A DNA stretch of 64,000 bases from Cephalopachus bancanus (Eukaryota; Chordata; Mammalia; Primates; Tarsiidae), in NCBI GenBank assembly GCA_027257055.1, contig JAPVLO010000883.1:62001-126000 (forward strand). The letters are read 5' to 3'. Position 1 is the stretch's first letter, and each line of letters opens with the position of its first letter. This document shows positions 47,595 to 58,754 of the stretch, one piece after another. The notes below the pieces were generated by a model that was not told the DNA's origin, did not search any database, and saw only the letters and a program-made list of their open reading frames with translations. The translations under genes were made by a program, and so were the position numbers.

Positions 47595-47735
47595 CTCCGG
47601 GCCTTTGCACCTGCTGTTCCCACACCCAACAGCTGCCTTCCACACACCCTCTTCTGGGGAGCTCCCCCCTCCAAGCACCCAGCTTCTGGGCAGTCCTTTC
47701 TGGAATGCCTTTTCTGGGCTGCCTGCTCCACTCCG
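47595..47735 (+). mobile_element. L2 fragment
   Basis: gggcctttgcacctgctgtt and later tttctggaatgcc follow the L2 3' region. Confidence 0.5.
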
Positions 47736-47929
47736 CCCCACCTCCTTTCCGGCCTCCGCAAGACCTGGGACACTGTGTGAACCCCGTCCCCTCCCCCTCC
47801 CACCCCTGCACTTGAGTTTAAGGCCTTGGAGGCTGGGGGGCAGCACCGTGCAGGGCTGCGGCAGGTCACTTGGCCCTGTGGGAATCTGTGTCCTAGGACT
47901 GCGAGCAGACAACTGTCCTGGGAGGCAAG

Positions 47930-47961
47930 ATGGGGGGGCAGGGGGGGCGGGGGCCGGGGTG
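47930..47961 (+). repeat. G-run tract, G-quadruplex candidate
   Basis: gggggggcaggggggg followed by cgggggccggggtggg supplies more than four G-runs. Confidence 0.7.
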
Positions 47962-48333
47962 GGATCCGGAACTGCAAACGATTCTCCCTTCCCCCCAGCT
48001 CCAGGGAGCCTGAGCCTGCCAAGGACACTCCCTGCTGTGTCAGCTCAAGGGGGACAGGCACAGGGGTGGGGGGTGGACATGGGGGAGAGGGGAGGAGCAG
48101 GGGTGAGGCCTACACAGCCTCCAGCATGAGTGCATGGCCTGGGCCGTAGCTGCCGAGAGACGGATGGGTCTGGGGTCTCAGGATTGCAGGCCGGCTCAAT
48201 GAATGTGGATTGCTTTGATCAGACCTGATCCTCCATTCCAGGTTATTCTAGGTTTGGCTCTCACTGCCCTGGAGTGGAAGGAATTTAGGCTCTCCTAGGT
48301 GCTCCCTAAACCAGAATCCAGACAAAGGGTCTT

Positions 48334-48619
48334 TTTTTTTTGAGTTGGAGTCTCACTCTGTCGCCCAGACTGGAGCGCAGTGACCACTCCCAGCCACCGC
48401 AGCCTCGACTTGCTGGGCTCTGGCGATCCTTCCGCTTCAGCCTTCCAATTAGCTGGAACTACAGGCGCACACTACCATGCCTGGCTAATTTTTGATTTAT
48501 TGTAGAGATGAGGTTTCGCCAAGTTGCCCAGGCAGGTCTCGAACCCGCGGGCTCAGGCAATCCACTCACCTCAGCCTCCCAAAGGCACGAGATTGCAGGC
48601 TGAGCCACCGAGCCCTGCT
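48334..48619 (-). mobile_element. Alu, full length
   Basis: Duplication gacaaagggtctt at 48321-48333 and 48620-48632. Confidence 0.95.
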
Positions 48620-48691
48620 GACAAAGGGTCTTCAGCAGCTTCTTGGTTCCTCCCAGTCATAGGGAGCTCACTACTTAACTTAGTGTTGTTA

Positions 48692-48841
48692 TTGTTTTTG
48701 AGTTGGGGTCTCTGTCGCCTACGCTGGAGTGCAGTGGCACAACCCCAGGTCACCAGATCCCTGACTTCCTGGGCTCAGGCAACCCTGTCTCAGCCTCCTA
48801 AGTAGCCGGAACTACAGGCACACGCCACACCCAACTAATTT
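48692..48841 (-). mobile_element. Alu right arm, old
   Basis: gagttggggtctctgtcgcc to acccaactaattttt. Confidence 0.85.
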
Positions 48842-49138
48842 TTCTTTTTGAGTTTGGAGTCTCACTCTTGTTGCCCAGGCTGGAGGGCAATGCAATGGCA
48901 CGCTCATGGCCACCGCAGCCTCGACCTGCTGGACTCAGGCGATCCTTCCACCCCAGCCTTCCAAGTAGCTGGAACTACAGGCACGCGCCACCACGCTCAG
49001 TCAATTTTTGTGATTTATTTTAGAGATGAGGTCTCACCAAGTTGCCAAGGCTGGGCTTGAACCCGTGAGCTCAGGTAATCCTCTCACCTCGGCCTCCCAA
49101 AGTGCTAGGATTATAGGTGTGAGCCACAGCGCCCAGCC
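48842..49138 (-). mobile_element. Alu, old dimer, entered the linker of the preceding arm
   Basis: gagtttggagtctcactctt to gagccacagcgcccagcc. Confidence 0.9.
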
Positions 49139-49389
49139 TCAGAGCCTCTTCTGATAGGGCCTTTCTGCGGCTGTCACTGGGATTCAGCCCAAAGGTGGGT
49201 AGCCTGAGGTCCCACCCATGAGGAAGGACGTGGACATTTGTTCCAACGTGGTTGGAATCTGGAGGCAGGAAGAGCAGCTGTGTATTTCAAACTGAGAAGC
49301 TAGGGTGGGTGGCCTGTTACAGGAAGACTTCCTACATGGGCCAAGGGAGAAGGAATAACCCTCTTCCTGCCCAGGAGCTGCTCACATCC

Positions 49390-49725
49390 CCCCAGAGGGA
49401 CATCTCAGTGACCCTGACCTCCTCTGTTCACCCTCGTTCCTCCCTCCATCTGGAATTCCCCCATTCGTCTCAAAGCTGGTGCATTCTCATTCTTTAACTC
49501 TCCGCTCAAATGTCACTTTGTCCACCCCGTCGAAAATTGGTTCCCTCCTCTATTCCGTTGATTGCATCATCTAACTTTTCTCAGAACATTTATGATACTG
49601 CATATTCACTAAAATTTATTGTCTGACTCCTCCAGGCATGCAGAAATCTCGCCTTTTTTTCCTCTTATTTTTTACTTCCTGTGTCTTGCATAGAGGGTGT
49701 TGATTGAGTGAATGATGTTCTGTCC
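49390..49725 (+). mobile_element. L2 3' end relic
   Basis: ccgctcaaatgtcactttgt, aacatttatgatactgcata, a tccaggcatg position and gtgttgattgagtgaatgat follow the order of an L2 3' end. Confidence 0.7.
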
Positions 49726-49732
49726 CAGGTCA

Positions 49733-50050
<318 letters not shown>

Positions 50051-50118
50051 AGAAAGAATTGAAGCTAGAAATCAAGAAAACTAGGTCTTGCTGTGCTATT
50101 AAATTTTTTTCTTTATTC

Positions 50119-50414
50119 CTTTTTTTTTTTTTTTTTTAGTTGGAGTCTCACTCTGTCGCCCAGACTGGAGTGCAGTGGCCGCTCCCGGCCACCGCAGCCT
50201 CGACCTGCTGAGCTCCCGGCGATCCTTCTGCCTCAGCCTTCCAAGTAGCTGGAATTACAGGTGCGCACTACCACGCCCGGCTGATTTTTTGATTTATTGT
50301 AGAGATGAGGTCTCACCAAGTTGCCCAGGCGGGTCTCGAACCCGCGGGCTCAGGCAATCCACTCACCTCAGCCTCCCAAAGCATGGGATTACAGGTTGAG
50401 CCACTGAGCCCAGC
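50119..50414 (-). mobile_element. Alu, full length
   Basis: ttctttattc at 50109-50118 and 50415-50424. Confidence 0.94.
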
Positions 50415-50582
50415 TTCTTTATTCTTTATATCTGCCTTTTACACAAAAGACTGGAGTCATTTATCAACATACAGTGAATGTGAGGGTAGATAGATAAAAA
50501 TCACAGAAAATTCCAGCAGGCTTACAAGATAAGACCAAGGGAAAAGGCCAGAAGCCTGTACCACTGCCAAAATTGTGCCTCA

Positions 50583-50820
50583 GGCCAGGCGCGGTGGCTC
50601 AACCATGTAATCCCAGCAGTTTGGGAAGCAAGAGAATTGCCTGAGCTCAGGGGTTCGAAACCAGCCTGGGAAAATTTGTGAGACAATAAGTTAAAAAATA
50701 AGCTGTGCATAATAGCGCATGCCTGTAGTTCCAGCTACTTGGAAGGCTGAGGCAGAAGGATCGCCTGAGCCCAGCAGGTGAAGGGTGTGGTGGCCATGAG
50801 CATGCCACTGCAAAAAAAAA
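50583..50820 (+). mobile_element. Alu with premature 3' end
   Basis: A tail follows catgccactgc directly; duplication aaattgtgcctca on both sides proves this is the inserted form. Confidence 0.93.
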
Positions 50821-50829
50821 AAAATTGTG

Positions 50830-51283
50830 CCTCACTTAGGACTTTGTGCTTCCTGTGAATCAAAGAAAAGGAAACAACCAAACAGAACTACAGTAGTTGC
50901 AGGATTCGTGTCTCTAAGGAAAGCTTTTTGCTGGCAGTAAACACGTAAGGAGTTTCTCCCTGGCCTTCACCTAGGCCCCTGGTGGCTGTTGATGGCTGCC
51001 AGCGGCTTTCCTAACTAAGGGTGTTGTTCATGGAGCATTCCTACGTCAGCAGCAGAATCCGTGGGGAACAGGAAGCCAAGGCATGACTCAGCGCAGGCAG
51101 CTGTGCAGAGCCACGGAAGGAAATTTCTGGACTCTGGTCAGGCCCAGGGACGAGGCCCAGAAGCACAGAGCAATGGACGGACTGAATTCTTGTCAGAGAA
51201 GTGTAGCTCCCAGCTTTTTGGTTTATGTGGCTAGTGATCGTTGTTATTGTGGTTTTAATGCCCAGACTGGTCTGATGGTAATT
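50830..51283. other. Unassigned unique sequence
   Basis: No gene or repeat recognised. Confidence 0.4.
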
Positions 51284-51390
51284 GTCTTTATTTTTGAGTC
51301 TGGGTCTCACAGGCTAGAGTGATGATGGCAGTACTCCCACCTTGACCTCCCAAAGTGCTGAGATTACAGGTGTGAGCTATGGTACCGGGC
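51284..51390 (-). mobile_element. Short Alu with internal deletion, old
   Basis: 3' end (gagtctgggtctcacaggct) joined to the left arm (ccttgacctcccaaagtgct). Confidence 0.8.
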
Positions 51391-51401
51391 CTAGTAATTG
51401 C

Positions 51402-51704
51402 GTTTTTTTGGGTTTTTTTTTTTTTTTTGAGTTGGAGTCTCACTCTGTCGCCCAGACTGGAGTGCAGTGGCCGCTCCCGGCCACCACAGCCTCGACCTGC
51501 TGGGCTCCGGCGATCCTTCCGCCTCAGCCTTCCAAGTAGCCGCAATTACAGGCACGCGCTACCACACCCGGCTGATTTTTTGATTTATTGTAGAGATGAG
51601 GTCTCGCCAAGTTGCCCAGGCAGGTCTCGAACCCACGGGCTCAGGCAATTCACTCACCTCAGCCTCCTAAGGCGTGGGATTACAGGCTGAGCCACCGAGC
51701 CCAG
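51402..51704 (-). mobile_element. Alu, full length
   Basis: Duplication ctagtaattgc at 51391-51401 and 51705-51715. Confidence 0.95.
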
Positions 51705-51931
51705 CTAGTAATTGCTTTTTTTAAACTGGATAACTTCAACACCATCTGTAACATATTCCTTTTTTTTTAAAGTGCATTCACTGCAATGTCTAAAAAAAAG
51801 AGGAACCAAATTGGATCGAGCCTCTAGATCTAATCACCTGTTTACAGGATATGCTGAGGGGATGGAAGAATACGTTTCATCACACCATGGGGGTATGATT
51901 CAGAATGTGGAAAATCCAAGGGCAAATAACC

Positions 51932-51986
51932 CAGTTTCTTTCTTTCTTTCTTTTTTCTGAGTTGGAGTCTCACTCTGTTGCCCACA
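51932..51986 (-). mobile_element. Alu 3'-end stub
   Basis: (TTTC)n then gagttggagtctcactctgt only: a very short truncated insertion or remnant. Confidence 0.75.
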
Positions 51987-52433
51987 CAAAGGAAAAGAGG
52001 TTTTAAGCTTCTGGGGGCTGCAGAACTGTGGGAAGGTAAATATATGGGGAAAACGAATGAAGCATAAGTGTTCATTTAATCGAGTAAGGTTTGTGCAGTT
52101 TCATCTTAGTGGCGACTTTCTGTCTTTTCCTGGGAGGAAGGGACTGATAGGAGTCCTCACTGCTTAGACCTTCTGCTTTTAGTACGAGTGATGCTCCGGG
52201 AAGGCTTCTTTCTGCATTTGCTGACTCCCAAATGCTTTCAGTTCAAAAGAATCCTTATGCCAAAATGGTATTAGGGAACTGGCATATTTTGGTCCCCTTG
52301 AGAGGTTTGCAAGCATAGATGAAAGTGGTCAGGGATTAGTCATCGTTGAAGCTGGATGTACCATGGTGATGCATATAACTTTTTCATGCTTGAAATTTTC
52401 CATAATAACATTTTTTTAAAAAAATTTAAGGCC
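51987..52433. other. Unassigned unique sequence
   Basis: No gene or repeat recognised; ends with an A-rich run before an Alu. Confidence 0.4.
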
Positions 52434-52742
52434 AATGGCCAAGCTCGGTGGCTCAACTTGTAATCCCAGCACTTTGGGAGGCCGAGGTGAGTGGATTGCC
52501 TGAGCCTGTGGGTTCGAGACCCGCCTGGGCAACTTGGCGTGACCTCATCTCCGTAATAAATCAAAAATTAGCCGGGTGTGGTAGCGCGCACCCGTAGTTC
52601 CAGCTACTTGGAAGGCTGAGGCGGAAGGATCGCCGGAGCCCAGCAGGTCGAGATTGCAGTGGCCGGGAGCGGTCTGGGTGACAGAGTGAGACTCCAGTCT
52701 GGGTGACAGAGTGAGACTCCAACTCAAAAAAAAAAAAAAAAT
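52434..52742 (+). mobile_element. Alu with 25-bp internal tandem duplication
   Basis: gtctgggtgacagagtgaga plus ctcca occurs at 52672-52696 and 52697-52721, replacing the cactgcactcca segment. Confidence 0.94.
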
Positions 52743-52745
52743 GTA

Positions 52746-53035
52746 AGGCCAGGCACGGTGGCTCACGCCTACAATACCAGTATGTTGGGAGACCAAGGTG
52801 AGAGTATTGCCTGAGTCCACGGGTTTGAGATCAGCCTGGGCGACTTGTAGAGACCTCATCTCTACAATAAACCAAAAAATTAGCCAGGTGTAGTGGTGCA
52901 TGTCTGTAGCCCCAGCTACTGGGAAGGCTGAGGTGGAAGGATCACCTGAGCCCAGCAGGTTCAGGCTGCAGTAGCCGTGAGAGTGCACTGCACTTCAGTC
53001 TGGGTGACAGAGTGAGACTCCAATTCAGGAAAAAC
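52746..53035 (+). mobile_element. Alu, intermediate type
   Basis: ggccaggcacggtggctcac to a short A-rich tail. Confidence 0.92.
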
Positions 53036-53105
53036 AAAAAAGAACATTATAACAAAATAGTCACTATGCACTATCTTCGCTATTTTATAAGAAAAAGGAC
53101 TTTTG

Positions 53106-53385
53106 TCTGGGCATGGTGACTCACACCTATAATCTCAGCACTTTGGGAGGCTGAGGTGAGAGGATTGCCTGAGCCTAGGAGTTTGAGAGACCAGCCTTGG
53201 CAACATGGCGAGACCTCGCCCTGTACAATAAATTTTAAAAAATTAGCCAGGTATGGTGGTACTATTTGGAAGGCTGAGGGTGAAGGATCGCCTGAGCCTC
53301 GGAGGCCTAGGCTGCAGTAGCTGTGTTTGTGCCACTGTACTCCAGCCTAGGCACCAGAGCAAGACTCTGATTAAAAAAAAAAAGT
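53106..53385 (+). mobile_element. Alu, intermediate type
   Basis: gtctgggcatggtgactcac to aagactctgattaaaa. Confidence 0.9.
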
Positions 53386-53695
53386 TGCCGGGCTCAGTGG
53401 TTCAGCCTGTAACCCTGCACTTTGGGAGGCTGAGGTGAGTGGATTCCCTGAGCCCGTGGGTTTGAGACCTGCCTGGGCAACTTGGTGAGACCTCATCTCT
53501 ACAATAAATCAAAAAGTTAGCCGGGCGTGGTACTGCGCGCCTGTAGTTCCAGCTACTCGGAAGGCTGAGGCGGAAGGATCATCAGAGCCCAGCAGGTCGA
53601 GGCTGAGGTGGCCAGGAGTGGCCACTGCACTCCAGTCTGGGCGACAAAGTGAGACTCCAACTCAAAAAAAATAAAAATAAAAAATAAAAAAAAAA
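53386..53695 (+). mobile_element. Alu, full length, at the tail of another
   Basis: gccgggctcagtggttcagc starts just after the preceding A tail. Confidence 0.94.
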
Positions 53696-54029
53696 GAGAA
53701 AGGATTTTTTATAAGATCAAAATACAGGAAAAGGTTAATCTTTGAATAAAGGACAGTCTTAAAATGGGATGTATTTAATTTTTTGGAAAAGTCACAGCAG
53801 ACACTACCACAGACCGGTCTGTGGGTCAAACAACCCTTCCCAAACCTGATTTATAAAACCTTGGGGTCAAAGCTAGTGGGTAGGCAGACCATTTGAAGCT
53901 GTGCTTGTTTGCTCTGTGAATTGAGCAGGCTGACATTTGTCTCCTCTGGGCTGATTTCTCACAAACACGGGGAGTATTTAACCTAGAAAGAACTTCAAAG
54001 ATCTGGGTTAACCTTTTCATTTTTAATTT
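53696..54029. other. Unassigned unique sequence
   Basis: The patch cagaccggtctgtgggtc near 53810 is partly palindromic, but no family could be assigned. Confidence 0.35.
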
Positions 54030-54311
54030 TTTTTTTTTGAGTCGGCGTCTCACTCTGTAGCCCAGGTTGGAGTGCAGGGAGGCATGCTCACGGCCACCGC
54101 AGTCTCAACCTGCTGGGCTCAGGCGATCCTTCCGCCTCAGCCTTCCAGGCAGCTAGAACCACAGGAATGCCCAGCTAATTTTTTGTTTTATTGTAGCGAT
54201 GAGGTCTCACTAAGTTGCCCAGGCTGGTCTTGAACCCATGGGCTCAGGCAGTTCTCTCACCTCAGCCTCCCAAAGTGCTGGGATTATAGATGTGAGCCAC
54301 TGCACCCGGCC
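54030..54311 (-). mobile_element. Alu, intermediate type
   Basis: gagtcggcgtctcactctgt to gagccactgcacccggcc. Confidence 0.92.
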
Positions 54312-54427
54312 ATTTTTAATTTTTTTTGTAGAGACAAAGTCTCTCTGTTGGTGCCCAGGCTGATCTTGAACTCCTGGGCTTGACCAATCCTCCTGCCTCT
54401 GCCTCCGCCTGCCTGCTGTCACGCCCG
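54312..54427 (-). mobile_element. Alu left-arm fragment, old
   Basis: tagagacaaagtctctctgt to a scrambled gcctgcctgctgtcacgccc end. Confidence 0.75.
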
Positions 54428-54565
54428 GTAATCTTTTGTTTTATTGTAGAGTCGAAGTCTCGCCATGTTGTGCAGGCTGGTCTCGAACCCCTGGACTCAG
54501 GCAATCCTCTCATCTCTGCCTCCCAAAGTGCTGGGACGATAGGCATATGCCACCACACCCAGCCT
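54428..54565 (-). mobile_element. Alu left arm
   Basis: tttattgtagagtcgaagtc to caccacacccagcc. Confidence 0.88.
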
Positions 54566-54644
54566 GTTTTCTCATCTGTAAAATAAGTAGGTACTGGAAT
54601 AACAATACTCATATTCTAAGGCTGCTTAAAGATTGAGCTAATAC

Positions 54645-55178
54645 AGCTGGGTACAGTGGCTCACGCCTGTAATCCTAGCACTTTGGGAGTTCAAGATGGG
54701 AGGATTGTTTGAGCCCAGGAGTTTGAGACCAGCCTAGGCAATGTAACTAGACCTCATCTCTATAAAAACAAAAAATAGGCCAGTCTCGGTGACTCAGCCT
54801 ATAATCACAGCGCTTTGGGAGGCCAAGGCGAGTGGATTGCCTGAGCCTGAGGGTTCAAGACCCGCCTGGACAACTTGGTGAGACCTCATCTCTACAATAA
54901 ATCAAAAATTAGCTGGGCGTGGTAGTGTGCGCCTGTAATTCCAGCTACATGGAAGACTGAGGTGGAAGGATCACCTGAGCTCAGCAGTTCAAGGCTGCGG
55001 TGGCCATGAGCATGCCACCGCACTCCAGTCTAGGAGACAGAGTGAGACTCCCACTAAAAAAATAAAAATAAAATATAAAAAGTTAGCCAGGAGTAGTGGT
55101 GCACTCCTGCAGTCCTAGCTACTTGAGAGGCTGCAGTTGGAGGATCCCTCGAGTCCAGGAGTTTGAGGCTGTGGTGAA
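54645..55178 (+). mobile_element. Old AluJ-like dimer split by an Alu
   Basis: Host halves are 54645-54776 and 55079-55178; the insert occupies the linker. Confidence 0.88.
54777..55078 (+). mobile_element. Alu nested in an older Alu
   Basis: ggccagtctcggtgactcag to an AAAATA tail. Confidence 0.94.
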
Positions 55179-55572
55179 CCATCGAAAGTACTCAGGGTAG
55201 AGCAGCTGCCTGTATTTTTACCTCCTATAGGGACGATAAGTTTCACAGAATTTACTACAGAAGGCAGACCGGCCTTTAAGTTAGATCATAAAATGTCAGG
55301 GTTGGAATGTCCCCTTTGAGATACCAGGAGATAAATCCTTTTACAGAAGGAGAAAATTAGTCCCTGGGGCTTACCTGACCTGCTAGGTCCTAGAGGCTTC
55401 GGATGACAGAACAGGAAGCAGATGTCAAAGGGGCTCTAGTGTCCCTGGGTTTGTGGAAATGTCAGCTGCTCTCAGTCTCCACCTCACAAGGCCATTCGCC
55501 TTAGGGAATGGTTATTCCAGCCAGCTCCCTGACGATGAAGCAAGCTCCAACTATGTGTCAAGTAAAGACACA
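55179..55572. other. Unique sequence with an old repeat-like patch
   Basis: Positions 55285-55370 (aaaatgtcagggttggaatg...ttttacagaagg) look like an ancient interspersed repeat; family uncertain. Confidence 0.4.
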
Positions 55573-55848
55573 CAGCTGGGTGCAGTGGCTCACGCCTGTC
55601 ATCCCAGCACTTAGGGAGGTGGAGGCAAGAGGACTGCCTGAGCCTAGGGGCTCGGGACCAGCCTGGGCTACATGGCGAGACCTCGTCTCTACAGTAAATC
55701 AAAAAATCAGCCGGGCGTGGTGGCGTGTGCCTGTAGTTCCAGCTACTTGGAAGGCTGAGGGGGAAGGATCGCCTGAGACCAGCAGGTTGAGGCTGCAGTG
55801 GCTGTGAGCATGCCACTGCACTCCAGCCTGGGAGACAGAGTGAGACTC

Positions 55849-56142
55849 TTTTTTTTTTTTTTTTTTTTTGAGTTGGAGTCTCACTCTGTCACCCAGACTG
55901 GAGTGCAGTGGCCGCTCCCGGCCACCGCAGCCTCGACCTGCTGGGCTCTGGCGATCCTTCCGCCTCAGCCTTCCAAGTAGCCAGAATTACAGGCATGCGC
56001 TACCACGCCCGGTTGATTTTTTGATTTATTGTAGAGATGAGGTCTCGCTGCCCAGGCGGGTCTCGAACCCGCGGGCTCAGGCCATCCACTCACCTCAGCC
56101 TCCCAAAGGCGCGGGATTACAGGCTGAGCCACCGAGCCCAGC
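55849..56142 (-). mobile_element. Alu, delta-8 subfamily, downstream part of RPL21 composite
   Basis: Complete dimer with a 21-nt T run. It carries the ggcag/cgagacc junction (8-bp deletion subfamily) and a perfect gcgggttcgagacccgc arm. Its 5' end abuts the RPL21 A tail directly. Confidence 0.9.
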
Positions 56143-56188
56143 TTTTTTTTTTTTTTATGATCCAGAGATCTTTTATTTTTGACACCTA

Positions 56189-56680
<492 letters not shown>

Positions 56681-56735
56681 TTAAGAGTGAGACTCCAACT
56701 CAAAAACAAAAACAAAAACAGAAACAAAGCACCAA

Positions 56736-57055
56736 AAAGACACATGGTAAGTGCTCAGAGCTTTTCAGTTTATGAGCCTTTGCACACTTGGTCCAGTCTG
56801 AGTCTCACTCCAGCTAGAAGGTAGGGAATCTGAAAATGATTCTCTAATTTCACAGGAAGAAACCAGGGCCCCCAGCAGTGGGTTAGTAACCCAAGTCCCG
56901 GGTAGGTGGAGATCCCTTGACTACTTTGGAAAATGAGCGAATTCACTTTGAAAAGAAGAAAGTTAGGCCACTGTAAAATGGTTGACACCCTCCCCCTCCT
57001 TTGGAAAAGTACTTGAAGTCAAGACTAACTTCCAAGGAGGTCAGAAAGGAATGTA
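56736..57055. other. Unassigned unique sequence upstream of the RFX cluster
   Basis: No recognised repeat or frame. Confidence 0.4.
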
Positions 57056-57331
57056 GTTGCTATGGCAACATCCCTGGCAGCCTATTTTCATCTTTTTCGA
57101 ATTCAAAACAACAGCTTCCAGCAGGTTCCCGTGGGAGGGGTGGGGGAGAAGAGGAAAGTCTGGCTCCAGCCCGGCAACTGCTCTTGGCCAATCTCCTGCC
57201 GGGTTTCGGTGGCAAGAGGAAGGTGGTGGCCAATGTAGAGGCCTGGAGCTGGCGTCATCATCCCGGGGCGGCTGGAATAACCAGAAGGCCACGCGCACGT
57301 GACCGTTTCCATGGTGACCTCCCATGGCAAC
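57056..57331. promoter_or_regulatory. Cluster of RFX X-box palindromes
   Basis: Position 57056-57069 reads gttgctatggcaac, one mismatch from the symmetrical RFX consensus GTTGCCATGGCAAC. A second site, gtttccatggtgac, is at 57305-57318, and a half-palindrome ccatggcaac is at 57322-57331. The interval is moderately CpG-rich (ggccacgcgcacgtgacc). RFX sites of this kind mark promoters of ciliary genes and some other RFX targets; no associated exon was identified here. Confidence 0.55.
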
Positions 57332-57430
57332 CCTGGCTGGTGCTGTTTATGAGTACTGGAAAATTCCATCCAGCCCCTGGCCTGTTTTTTTACCTTCTCT
57401 GCCTCTGCCCTCTGCAATGCGGACGAAGTC

Positions 57431-57483
57431 ATCGCTAGGTTTAACCCTTTCCCCACCATCGCTAGGTTTAACCCTTTCTCCCA
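57431..57483. repeat. 27-bp tandem duplication
   Basis: atcgctaggtttaacccttt plus a C-rich end occurs at 57431-57457 and again from 57458, nearly identical. Confidence 0.95.
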
Positions 57484-57589
57484 TCAGAAGGGGGTCTGGG
57501 TGGGGTGCAGGAGGCTCTCAGTTGTCAAGCCCACATGCTGTGCTAAGTCCTGGAAGGGAGAGAGAAGGTACCAGAGACACATAGTGACA

Positions 57590-57780
57590 GCCACCATGTA
57601 GAGGGCACGTCACTTGAGCCAGGCACTGCCCTAGGCTCCTGACAACCCCACAGCCCTGAGGAGGGGTACTGCAAACATCAGTCCCTGAGAAATAAACAGA
57701 TTCAGAGAGGTTACATTACTTGCCAAGCTCCCAGACCAGCGTACTGCCAGAAAATGGAGTACCCAGGCTCGGACTGAGTG
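57590..57780 (-). mobile_element. MIR relic
   Basis: gagccaggcactgccctagg, caaccccacagccctgagga, ttcagagaggttacattact and a following ccagg box reproduce antisense MIR in order. Confidence 0.8.
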
Positions 57781-58290
57781 TGGGACTCTCGGGCCACTCC
57801 CTCAGGCAGCCCTCTGTGATACTCTTGGTGTTACAGACCACCATGGGAGACTGAGGGGTGGTGCAGAGGAGGAAGACTGCCTTGGTCTTCAGGGGATCTG
57901 AAGGGTCCACCTAGGAGGGGACCTTTAGGTTGAGTGAAGAACAGGGGGTACACACTGCTGGCTCCAGGACCCCCAAGTCACTGGCCAGAGCTGAGGGCTG
58001 GTGGGTGCAGCCAGCCAGGCCCCAGGGAAGGCCGTGGCCTGGGCTGAGTCCTCATAGCTCAGCCTTTACAACCCGCCAGGCTGGAATTCTGCCTGGGGAC
58101 AAGGAGGAAGCACAAACCCACAAATACTCCTGCTGCCCTCCAGCTGGGGAATCCCTGGTGGGGGAGACCACTAACAGGAACCTGGGTGAGCCTCTCACAG
58201 CCCCCAGCACCAGCCTAGGGCCACACAAGACTGACTGTGGACATCGCCTAAGCCATGTACAGAGCTGTACTGAACTGAGGAAGGACTATA
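57781..58290. other. Unassigned unique sequence
   Basis: A 132-codon + frame (57930-58328) extends into an Alu; not supported as a gene. Confidence 0.35.
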
Positions 58291-58303
58291 AGAAGACACA
58301 GAC

Positions 58304-58437
58304 CGGGTGCGGTGGCTCACACCTGTAATCCCAGCACTTGGGGAAGCCGCAGCGAGAGGATTGCCTAAATCCAGGGGTGTGAGACCAGCCTGGGCAACTT
58401 GGCAAGACCTTGACTCTACAATAACAAAAAAAATTAG
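58304..58437 (+). mobile_element. Alu left arm, first of a pair
   Basis: Preceded by agaagacacagac (58291-58303), repeated only after the second Alu (58742-58754). Confidence 0.9.
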
Positions 58438-58741
58438 AGCCGGGCTCGGTGGCTCAGCCTGTAATCCCGCGCCTTGGGAGGCTGGGGTGAGTGGATTGCC
58501 TGAACCTGTGGGTTCGAGACCCGCCTGGGCAACTTGTCGAGACCTCATCTCTACAATAAAATAAAAAAATTAGCCGGACATGGTAGCGCACGCCTATAGT
58601 TCCAGCTACTTGGAAGGCTGAGGCAGAAGGATAGCCAGAGCCCAGCAGGTCGAGGCTATGGTGGCCGTGAGTGTCCCACTGCACTCCAGCCTGGGTGACA
58701 GACTCCTACTCAAAAAAGCAAAATAAAGCAAAACCAAACCG
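58438..58741 (+). mobile_element. Alu, second of a pair
   Basis: gagccgggctcggtggctca begins in the linker of the previous arm. Confidence 0.94.
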
Positions 58742-58754
58742 AGAAGACACAGAC

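Larger units (their letters stand above)
47214..48320. other. GC-rich unique block with overlapping long chance frames
   Basis: ORFs of up to 189 codons run on both strands, rich in Pro, Gly, Ser and Ala with no domain I can recognise. An L2-like piece lies inside, and G-runs occur at 47930-47961 and 48048-48101. Confidence 0.4.

Noticed and set aside
47246..48129. Long overlapping ORFs (153-189 codons) as genes
   Set aside because: They overlap on both strands, are Pro/Gly/Ser-rich because of GC content, partly cover an L2 relic, and show no domain.
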